From positions 76,786,239-76,850,238 of the forward strand of contig OY755246.1 of the NCBI GenBank assembly GCA_963576725.1: a DNA stretch of 64,000 bases, in the 5' to 3' direction. The position numbers and the translations under genes are program-made. This stretch comes from Azorinus chamasolen (lineage: Eukaryota > Mollusca > Bivalvia > Cardiida > Solecurtidae). Under the pieces are notes generated by a model that ran no database searches, was not told the origin of the DNA, and saw only the letters and a program-made list of their open reading frames with translations. Positions 35,101-47,100 of this stretch are shown here, piece after piece; the first letter of the stretch is position 1, and every line of letters begins with the position of its first letter.

Positions 35101-38100
35101 AGACAGAACTGTTGGATCAGATCTTTATAATTTCAGGAGCAAACAAAGCAGACCCTGATCAGATGAACTCTATAGGAGCCATCTAATCTGGGTTTACTCT
35201 GTTTGCAAAGGTATGAAAGGGGGTATATGAAGGAAATGGTTAATTAGTTATATGATTATGTTATTTTCAGAGCTAAAGATAAAGATGTGTACCCATAATA
35301 AATTATTATTTCTCCACCAAACTCTATACTGTGACCACTATTTTAGTATTTAGAATCGTCTCTCCGAGAGAGTGGTGAAATAAAGGAGCCATTGTTGAAA
35401 ATGTTTTTAGTTTACGCATCTTATCTGGACCTCTGATCAGGTTATGTTGTTATATTTTCAGTGCTGTAACTGGCTCCAAGTTCTACAGCAGTGATGAAGA
35501 CACAGATGATGCATTAGAGTCCTATGTACATTCTAGTAGACCTCTCTGTTCAGCATACATATTTCCCAAAAAAGTGATAAATAGAGGACGCTGGTTACGA
35601 GAAGAGGTAAGAAATGATGGACATTGATTTCATTGACAAGCCAAACATGCCAGTATTTTATTGTCTCTTTCCTTCATATTGAATGCCCTTTCATGCATTT
35701 GCAAACAGAGTAGACCCAGAGCAGATGTAATACAATTTATTTCCATAATTATCACATTCATAGAGACACTTTTGCAAACAGAGTAGACTTAGATCAACTT
35801 GCTCCTGTTTACTTTTGAAATAATATGTAGATCTGATTCTATTTCTGTCATTGTCAAAATGTCTCTGGTCCATTATGCCATATTAAAAATTCAGCTAATT
35901 AATATTTATTATTTCTAACATTAATATTCATCAGGTAAAGGGTTAACGTTAAATCAACCATTTACTGAAGTAACAAATGACTCCTAAATGCAAGTTGCTG
36001 CTTAATCCAGGACAAAAATAAATGCAGTTATCTATGTAACCTATATTAAAGTAAAACAGAATATACATTGCTTTAATATCTGCACATCAGACTGACCAGA
36101 AATTTGGACTGTCTAAATGTTAACTCTTTAATCCCTGTCTATGCCTTTGCAAAGAGGGCAGACCCAGATCTGACAGCTCCTATATGAACAGCCAGATCAC
36201 GGTCTGCTCAGTTTGCTTGATGGTATAATATAGATCTCATTGTACAATTTCTGCCATAGATAACAATTTCTATGTATATATGCCACTGTAGAAATGATTT
36301 TCATTTATGTTCATGATGGTGTTATTTCTTTACATGAATATTCATGGAGCAAAGGGTTAAAAAATGTGTTTTGCCCTCTGTTGATTTTAGGATGATAAAC
36401 TGAAGCAGGTTGTTGAGACGATAGGCAGTCAGGATTGGTCGTTAGTTGCTCAATATTTCCCAGACAGGTCAGATATACAGTGCCAGCATCGGTGGTTCAA
36501 AGTTCTAAACCCTGACCTGATCAAAGGACCCTGGACAAAAGAGGTTGGTAGTACATCCCAGGACTAGAAAAATTCTAAAATATCTTCCTGCCCAAGAGTC
36601 ATAGATGTGGAGATTTACCCTTTCCCTCATACCTCTCAACACTTTTGTTAACCATTATATCCTGATCGCAGGAGCTGTCTGGTCAGGGTTTACTCGTTAT
36701 GCTTATAAAATTATAGTAGACCTGACTACAGTTTCAATAGATACTAAAAGTTTCCTGTGTACATATGCTGTTATAAAAATTTAGCTAATAAATATTTTTG
36801 ATGTCATACATGTATTTCTGACATGAATATCTCCTTTATTTCTCCAACAAATGAAACCATAAGTTGTGAACAATGTTAGAATCGTCAATTGGGGACAATA
36901 TTGGGGTTTAGTTGAAACCAAAGCTATGTTATTATGTATAAGCAAACAGCAGAGCCTAATCGGACAGCTGGCACTAACCCAGATAAGACTGCAATATCTT
37001 ATCCAGATCAGATAGTCCCTGTGGAAGAGACAATCTAAAGAGTTGTCATGACATGGGACTTGGTGAAGAGATTTTTTTTGAATTTGAAAACACACCTTAT
37101 AGTCTTATACATGCGGATCTGTGGCTCTGTTTGTCCTGTAAAACTCTTACTTGTACTGGAATCTATCTGTCAGAGAGTCATACAATACAATTCATACAGG
37201 TGATGAATAAAATAGACTGTCATTGATAATCTATAATTGCATGTAAATGGAGAATTCCAACTTTGTCCACTATTCCAAAAATGTGCACGGACTATTCTAG
37301 AATCGCCCTGCACGTTTTAAGAATTCCAATACTGTCCACCATTATTGGGATTCCTAAAACATGCAGGGCAATTCTAGAATTGTCCATATTCCAGTAATGC
37401 GCAGAACATATTATATACGTTTCTATGTCTTTGTATACAGTGTAAACCCAAATGTCTGCTTTGTTTGCTTGTCATATAATAGGTCTGTCAGACTCGATTT
37501 CCTGTGATCATGTGCCATTATGAAAAATTATCAATTGAATCTTCATGGTTTCATGTCTTTAATACATGAATATTCATAGAGGAAGGGTTAACTGCCAGGC
37601 TGCCGATCTTTAGCTCTATGCTTACTATTAAAGTGTTAGTTGTCTGCAATAATTGTCACCTGCTTTAGAAATTAGAAGGATGACACTTGACCCTGTACCT
37701 CATTAACCCTTTCCTCCATAGGCTATTTTTAGATCCAACCTCTTTGAATGAATCTACCCAAAAGGAGCATTTACTAGAGAAAAGTAAAATTTTAGAATTT
37801 TGTAGTTTGAAACCATTGTGATAGATAGAGCATTTCATGATCGGATCCTAATTTCCTATAGCAAATGGTCTATTCATCACAATGGTTTCAAGAAGTGGTT
37901 ACTACAGAGGCGTAGAAAGGCATACTTATGGAGGAAAGGGTTAATATTTATGTAAGATAGTGGTCCAGAAAAAAGACATGTGAATTAAAATATTTTCAAA
38001 AATAACTTCTTAATTTCCCTTCGAGATGATTCTAAAGAGTGGCCACAACATTGGGTTTGGTGGAGAAATGATGATATTAGTATATGAGTACACATACTTA

Positions 38101-41100
38101 TCTGTTGCCCTGTAAAGTGTAAATCATTTATATCACAAGGTTATGGACACTTGCAACTGTTCCATCTTGATGGAAATTCTCTGTTACAAAGATTCTAACT
38201 CTGACAGTTAAAAGCAGTATCTTTATTTGTATACAGGAAGACGATAGAGTGGTGAGGCTTGTACGTCAGTTTGGAGCCAAGAAGTGGACAGTTATATCTA
38301 GATATCTGAAGGGTAGAACAGGAAAGCAGTGCAGAGAGAGGTAAGCAGAGCTGTAGATAACGGGAAAGAAATCATTCTTACGCAGTGTTTCTGGTAGGAT
38401 TTTCAAGTTGAGAGTTCCAAGGACCTCTAATGAAAAACATCAGGGTACCCGATAATATTATGAGAGTCCCAGTTCAAGCAAAAATGAATGTACATATCTT
38501 AATTTACTGAAGTAAAGCCATTGTCTCCAACATAATTCAATACACAATTATCAGAAGTAATTCCAAAACACAAACTATCGTAAATTTTCCAGTCATCTTA
38601 TTTCTCTGACAGCAAATCCCTATCTTATTTCTACTCATTGGAATTGCCTCGTTAGGGAATAATGTACAGTAGGACCTGTCCTAAGGGCGCCCCGGGCCAT
38701 TCGTTTATTGAACGTAGTCTTAAAAAGTGAGTGGTTGCTTCATGCAGGGCAAAAGTAATACAGAAAGCTCCTATAGGACTTTTGACCTACATTAAGCTAC
38801 CACCTGCCATACAAACCCATAATTAGACCCCTTTGGTGGCTACTTAAGACAGGTTCTACTGTAGGTAAGAGTCTACCATTTTTGCCATACCTAAAAATCT
38901 ATGTGTTCATAGGACATTATAAAAATTCATGTAACTGATAATATATATTATTATTACATTAATGTTGTAATTTTATCTTAGCCCTTTCCCCGATATACAC
39001 ACATGTTCAAACCTTTACAAATAGATTATAACCAAATCAGACAGCTCCTGTAGGAACTGTCTGTCAGGGTCTGCTATGTTTGCTTATTAAATTACCGTAT
39101 ATAGATTCATTTCTGTGATTTTTGCCTTTCTTTTCATTTTCCATTACAAAAATTCATCTTATTAGTATTCATACATAAATGGTTTCTTATGTGAATATTC
39201 ATTAAGGAATGGGTTACTTTACTACCCACATACCATCTGTTGTGAATGAAATACTGTACATGTTCAATTCTTGTGTAGGTGGCACAACCATCTCAATCCG
39301 GACATTAAGAAGTGTGCCTGGACGGATGAGGAGGACCTGCTGATCTACAAACTACACAAATCCCTCGGAAATCGTTGGGCAGAAATTGCCAAGTTCCTGC
39401 CCGGAAGGTAGAGAGAATTTTAAAGAGAAAGCAATGTCACGTTTCATTTTATATATATAAATTATAATGTTAACCCATATATATTGTATCATAAGCAAAT
39501 AGCAGACCCTAATCAGGTGGCTGCTATAAAAGGCGTAAAAAAAGGCACAAAGACTCTATGGAGTAACGGGTTAATCAGCTGCACACAGATTGGAACTATT
39601 CGAGAAAAGTTTAACTCTGCAGCAGCATCTAATTAGAATCTAACGTGGTTGATGCTATGACAGTTTTTGGAAAGGAAAAATTTTTTTTGCAAAATGCCTT
39701 TGCAAAAAGTGTAGACCCAAATCAAATGGCTCCTGTAAGATTATAATTACGCATGGACACAGGATTTTGTTTATATAGGAGAAACTGTTCATTTATAAGC
39801 AAACAAACAGAGCAGACCCTGATCAGACAGGGGCCATATGATCCGGGTATACTATGTAAACAAGTAGAATGGCATATTTATGGAGTATAGATTTAGCCCT
39901 TTCCCAGTTAAACATTTATTCAAGATTTTATTACCTCATTAATATTCATGGGCAGAATTAATCAAAATAGAACATTAAAAAGGGGGTTTTATGCATATTG
40001 TTTTTGCCCTGTCTGTCTCTTTGAGGACAACTTTAACATTGGTCATAACTTTTGAGTCAGTACAGATAGAGACTTGATATTTTGCATGCATGTGTATCTC
40101 ATAAAGTCGCACATTTTAAGGGGTGACATGTCAAGGTCATCCTTCAAGGTCAGAGGTGAAATATATAGGTCAAATCACAGAATAACATTGGTCATAACTT
40201 TTGAACCAATAGAGATAGAGACTTGATATTTGGCATGCACATGTATCTCATGAAGTTGCACATTTTGAGGGCTGACATGTCAAGGTCATCCTTCAGGGTC
40301 AAAGGTCAAATTGGGTAGGAGCATAAGGTTTCACAAACACATCTTGTTTACCATGGGGTAAAACCAAAATCTGATCTATAAAATTTCTATAAGCAAAAAG
40401 AGCACACCATGATCTGGGTCTAATCTGTTTGCAAAAGGTGTGTGAAAAGGGAGTTCTATGAAGAAAAGGGTTAAACCATTACCTGGTAATCTCATTATGT
40501 CTCCCCCATTTATGGGGAGATATATTGTTTTTGCCAGAGTTGTCTGTCTGTCCGTCCGTCCGCACTCACCAAAGGGTAGTTGTGTGACTTTTTCTAACTA
40601 GTCCCACAAGTAAAATCATTAACCTGGCCATCTCTTGTGACATTAACCTGGCCATTTCTTGTGACATTTACCTGGCCAGTTGTGGGACATAGGGTTAGGG
40701 TTAGCTTCCAGATCATTCTTTTCCAAAGTTAGAGCCAAAAATAGTTTTTCTTGTGGGACTAGTCACACAAGAAAAGATCAAAGGAAAAAGTCACACAACT
40801 ACCCATCCGTTAGCATGTCCGTCCGTCTGTCCGTCTGTCTGTCTGTCCGTCACAAACTTGTGTCGCGCATATCTCTGAAACCAGTTGGGCTAGAGTCACC
40901 AAACTTCACAGGAATGTTCACCAGCATGAGTTGTTGTGCACCTGGGTTTTTTGAATTATCTCCCCCTGATAATTTTGGAGTTATTGCCCCTGATGACTTA
41001 AAATTAGAAAAACTTTGTGTCGCGCGTATCTCTGAAACCGCTTGTACTAGAGTCACCAAACTTCACAGGAATGTTCACCAGCATGAGTTGTTTTGCACCT

Positions 41101-44100
41101 ATGGTTTTTGAATTGTCTCCCCCTGATAATTGTTGAGTTATTGCCCCTGATATGAATACTTAAATTTATCCAAACTTTGTGTCGCGTGTATCTCTGAAAC
41201 CAGTAGGGCTAGAGTCACCAAACTTCACAGGACTGTTCACAAGCATGAGTTGTTTTGCTCTTGGGTCTCCCCCTGTTAACTTTGCAGTTACCGCCCCTGA
41301 CGACTTAAAATTAGACGAACTTTACTTAGTGTTGTGCATATGTCTGAAACCACTAGTGCTAGAGTCACCAAACTTCACAGGAATGTCGACCAGCATGAGT
41401 TGTTGTACAACTGGGATTTTTGAATTGTCTTCCCTTGATAACTTTGGAGTTATTGCCCCTGATATGATTACTTAAAATTAGAGAAACCTTGTGTCATGCA
41501 TTTCTTTAAAACCACTAGGGCTAGAGTCACCAAACTTCACAGGAATGTTCACCAGCATGAGTTGTTGTGCGCCTGTTTTTTTTTAATTGTCTCCCCCTGA
41601 TAATTCTTGAGTTACTGCCCCTGATATGTTAACTTAAAATTAGAGAAACTTTGTGCTGCACATATCTCTGAAACCAGTAGGGCTAGAGTCACCAAACTTC
41701 ACAGGAATGTTCACCAGCATGATTTGTTGTGCATTTGGGTTTTTTAATTGTCTCCCCCTGATAACTTTGGAGTTACTGCCCCTTATGACTTAAATAAGAG
41801 AAACTTTACTTTGTGTCACATGTATCTCTGAAACCACTAGTGCTAGAGTCACCAAACTTCACAAGAATGTTGACTAGCATGTGTTTTTGTGTACCTGGGG
41901 CTTTTGAATTGTCTCCCCCTTACAATGTTGGAGTTATTGCCCCTGATGACTTAAACATTAGACCCTGATAAGTTTGGAGTTACAGACATTACACTTGTGT
42001 ATTGGAAAGAGGATGGGAGGGGGAGACATCTGTTTTTGTGACAAAAACAAACCTCTAGTTTTTTATACGCCCGTTTGAAAAAACGGGACGTATTATGGAA
42101 TGGCTCTGTCCGTCCGTCCGTCTGTCCGTCTGTAACATCTCTAACTCAAGTTCCGCTTGGTGGATCCTTCTCAAATTTTAACACAATGTTTATCTAGACA
42201 TGCTACAGTAGCCTGCCAAGTCCCGGTTTGTTTATCCAAGGTCAAGGTCACACAATTGGACTTAGAATTTGCGTTTAATCAAAAATGTTAACCAGTCTGT
42301 CTGTTTGTAACATCTCTAACTCAAGTTCCGCTTGGTGGATCCTTCCCAAATTTAACCACAATGTTTATCTAGACATGCTACAGTAACCTGCCAAGTCCCG
42401 GCTCGTTTATCTCAGGTCAAGGTCGCTTAATTGGACTTAGAATTTGCGTTTAGCATTTGCGTTAAGCAAAAATGTTAACCTCAATTTATGTGGAACAAGT
42501 CCACTTATTTACATAACACTTTGTGATAAAGCTTTGAAACTTGGAACACTTGTTCACCGTCACAACCTTCACCTGTAGGCAAGAGAAAATAACTCTGTCA
42601 AGCATTTTGACCGAATTATGCCCCTTTTTAACTTAGAATTTTTGGTTAAGGCTTTGTTAAAGTCCATTTATTTACATAACCCTTTGCGATAACGCTGTTA
42701 AACTTGGAACACTTGTTCACCGTCACAACCTTCACCTGTAGGCAAGAGAAAAAAACTCTGTCAAGCATTTTGACCGAGTTATGACCCTTTTTAACTTAGA
42801 ATTTTTGGTTAAGGCTTTGTTAAAGTCCATTTATTTGCATAACCCTTTGAGATAAAGCTTTTAACCTTGGAACACTTGTTCACCATCACAAGATTTACCT
42901 GTAGGCAAGAGTACATAACTCTGTCCAACATTTTGACAGAATTATGCCCCTTTTTAACTTAGAAATTTTGATTAAGGTTTTGGTTAAAGTCCACTTATTT
43001 ACATAACCCTTTTAGATTAAGCTTTTAAACTTGGAACACTTGTTTACCATCAGAAGCTTCATCTTCATCTCATGCATTTAGACACAATTATGGCACTTTT
43101 TAATTTAGAATTTTTGGTTAAGGTTTTTTGTTAAAGTATGCCTATTTACAAACTTGAAACTTGTGAGTGAGTGAGTTGGGTTTAACGTCCGACCAACAGT
43201 ATTTCAGTTATTTGCAGACGGCACCCGCATGAGACAAGTTATAGTGCTGCCTCACTGAAATACCCCTGCCGCGGGCACATGGCAAGGGCATCCCACCAAG
43301 TCACATTATTCGGACACCGGGCCGACCAGTCCTAGAATTACACCTTTTAATGTCGAGCGCAGACAAGGGAGCTACTAGTACCAACTTTTAACGACTTTTG
43401 GTCTGTCGCGGCCGGGGATCGAACCCACGACCTTCCGTACCGCAGGCGGACGCTCTACCACTGAGCCATGCGGACGGTATAACTTGATACTTGATCGCAA
43501 AATTGGACTTAGAATTTAGCAAATACGTTAACCCCAGTTTATGTTGAACAAAACCTCGACGGGCGTATATTGTGCCCACTGGCACTCTTGTTATTCCTTT
43601 ACAAACAATAGATCAGGATTAGACGGCTTATTTTGGAACTAATGTCCTTATTTATATTTATAAATGGGCAGACTCTGTCATGAATACTTATTAGGTCAAT
43701 GGTTAAACCCTCAAGAATAGATCCAAATCAGACAGCTCCTTTAGGAGCTGTCTGATCAGGGTCTTTTCTGTTTGCACATAAAATAATGTAGATATGATTG
43801 TACAGTTTCTGTCATCGCAAAAATGTCCTGTGTTCATGTGCTGTTATGAAAAAAATAAACTGATTAATATTAATGATGTCATGATTTCATACATGAATAT
43901 TCATTGAAGTAGAGGTTTAACCCTATTATGCCTTTTGACTTAACCCTTTCCCTGTTCTGTATTTAGGCCACATTTCAATACCTAATGAATATTCATTAAC
44001 AAAATAGTTATACAGAAATCTGGAAGGTGGGACATTGTAGACATTTTAGAAAGTAAAGAAACAGATCTATCAAATTCTATTAGCAAACAGAGCAGACCCC

Positions 44101-47100
44101 GATCAGACGGCTCCTATAGGAGCCATCTGATCTGGGTCTACTCTGTTTGCAAATGCGTGAAAACATGTTTACATGAGGGAAGGGTTAAATATCTCCTAAA
44201 GAAATAATTGAAAACATTTTTTTAATTGTATCATTGCTTACAGAACTGATAACGCGATCAAGAATCACTGGAACTCCACAATGAGGCGAAGATTTGAGAA
44301 CGAAGAGGACGCACAGGTCACTACGGAGACATACTTTGAACAGAATCCTGCCGTAACTCCCAGCACGAGTGCAGTTCAGAATGCTCGACAAGTACAACTG
44401 TTTCCGAGTATAGAAGAGACAGCTCCTGCAGTTGTTAATAGAAGTGCTGTATACATTGAGACAGCAAGGGTGTCTACTGCAAAGTGAGTACAACTACAGA
44501 GCTCAATTATTATAACCAAGCAAACAATGTTTAGCCCATTCCCTCATATTGACACTTTTTGAGGCCCCTTTAAAAGTCTAAAATAAACCATTGTGATAAA
44601 TAGAGCATTTGCTCTATAATAGCAAATGCTCTATTTATTACAATGGTTTCAAAACTGCACAATTCTAAATATTTTCCTTTTTTCTACTAAATCCTCCATT
44701 TCAGTAGATTTATTCAAAGAGTCTAAAAATAGCCTACGCTGTAATGTTCTTGAAATTGCCTATGAGGAAAAGGATTAATGCGGTAATGGGGAGTTACCAT
44801 GTCAGTGTGTCTGTCTTTCTACCTGTCTGTCTTCAATGGGTTGTTTTAAACTTGTCTGTTTCGAAGAAATCACGAGCTATTGTCGTAATTCCGGCGGCGG
44901 CGTTGTCGTCCGCAATCTTAACATTGATCATAACTTCTGCAATTTTTCATTTACAACATTCATTTTTGGTATACATGTTCATCTTGACAATGACAACAGA
45001 CAAGCGTTGGCACCTGCTTGCGGTACTCTTGTTTCTTGTCCATGCTATTTCTAAGCAAGTACTGACAGGATTTAAATGAAAGTTTGTGAGAAGCATTATT
45101 ATCAAGAGGAGAGAAAACATTAATACAACATTTTGATAAGATGAATTTCTACAGAGTTATGATCCCTTGATTATTAAAAATATCACATATGCTCTTTTAT
45201 TTTTATTTCTCAAGTCAAACCATAGCTAAATTCTTGTTGCTGCTTATTAGAATGACCTTACGAGTCAAATCTAATGAAGAGAGATACAGATAACGGTGCT
45301 TACACAAATACTAAAATCATCATTTCTCCACCAAGTACTGTACTGTGACCACTCTTTAGAATTGTCGCTTTGAGACGATTCTAAAGAGTGGTCAGAGTAT
45401 AGGGTTTGGTTGAGGAATAAAGGAGCTACGCTTGAAAATGCGTAAATTTACGCATCTTATCTAGACCTCTCGAATGAGTATAAGCAAGTTTTTAACCCTT
45501 TACCTACCGTATATACCCAGACATAGTGCAAGTCAGGCCATACGAGGGGTGTTCCAAAAATAATGTCACTTGCATCGGTGCTCATATAGCGGAAGTGCTT
45601 TTGTTCATTTTAATTTGCTCTGCCCTTCAAAATACTCTCCGCCAGCCAGAATACACCTTTTTAGCCGGTCAATCCATTTTTGGAAGCATTTTTCATACTC
45701 TTCAATGGGGACACCCATCAGACACTGATAAACAGCAGATCCAAGGGCATTTCTCGAATTGTATCCCCTTCCAGATAAATGATATTTAAGTTTTGGAAAG
45801 AGAAAATAGTCGCAGGGGGCCAAGTCTGGCGAATATGGAGGGTGCGGAAGGACGGTAACCTTCTCTGACTCCAAAAAGTCAGTCACAATACGTGCCTTGT
45901 GAGCGGGTGCATTATCATGCAAAAGTCGGACATACTTAAGTCCTGTTTTGGGGCGGCTACTTTTGTAGTAGTTCTTCAATTTTCTCAGAACAACGTTTTT
46001 ATAGAACTTGCCTGTGACCGTTCTGCCTTTTGGCACCGGGATTTGAATAGCTGGACCCTTATTAGTGAAAAAAATAGCATACAAAACATTCTTTACCGTT
46101 CGTATTCGTTTTGCAATACTTGGGCGTCTGGCATTTTTAGTGGCCCATATTCGGTTGGAAACCTTCCTATTTGGTTCAAAATAATACACCCAGGTCTCAT
46201 CACCAGTGACTATATTATCAAAAGCCTTTTTACTATATTTTGGGTACATTTTGAGAAGTTTTTTGCCATTGTTACACGCGTCTTCTTTTGCTCATCCGTT
46301 AACAAATGGGGTATCCATCTTGCATTTATCTTTCTAACTTTTAGGTGTTTCTTCAAAATTGCATGAACTCTTGCTAACGACAAGTTTGTCATTCGAGCCA
46401 GTTGTCTTACGGTGAATCGAGCATCAGTTTTGAGGATATTTCGGATTTTTTCTATGTTACCTTTGGTCGTAGTTGTTGCAGGACGACCTGGGCGAGCAGC
46501 ATCTTTCAGTTGCTGCTGCCCAGCACTAAATTTAGCTACCCACCTACAAACAGTCCTGTGGGACATTTGGCCCTCCCCATAAATGTCACACACCTGGCGG
46601 TGAATATCTACAGCCTTTATGCCGAGTAATGACCTACCTTTTATATAGGCCCTAATTTCAAGAACATTTTCAGCTCGTTTTCCTGTCATTTTGTGTATAG
46701 TCTAACGAATAGGCTATGAAACGATGTACACTGTACCGAGGCAAGTGAACGTGTGGACGAGATATTTACCTGTGTCAAGAGCCAATGATCACTCAATCGA
46801 CACGAGGTGGTTTTGTGCATGAATTGCACGATTTCCGCGAAATAAAGCACAGATGACATTATTAATGGAACACCCCTCGTATATTCAATATATTGTTTTG
46901 ATCATCAGTTTTTTACCTCGACCCTTCCTTTATTATTATGTAGACCCTTTTTATGCCCCACAAGGTGGTGGGGGCATATATAGTCTTGCTGTTGTACGTC
47001 TGTCCATTCATACATCCAGCAAAGCTTATGTGTCCTACCTCATACACAAATAGGATTTATTTAACAGATGAATAGTATTGATGTATGTAAGGAAGAGAAT

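Noticed and set aside
40680..41475. 143- and 98-codon genes
   Set aside because: They lie in a tandem array whose units repeat the same peptide with shifts. No homology beyond the repeat.
43388..43480. Functional tRNA gene on the minus strand
   Set aside because: Good A and B boxes, but the stems do not close and it continues into a SINE body and tail.
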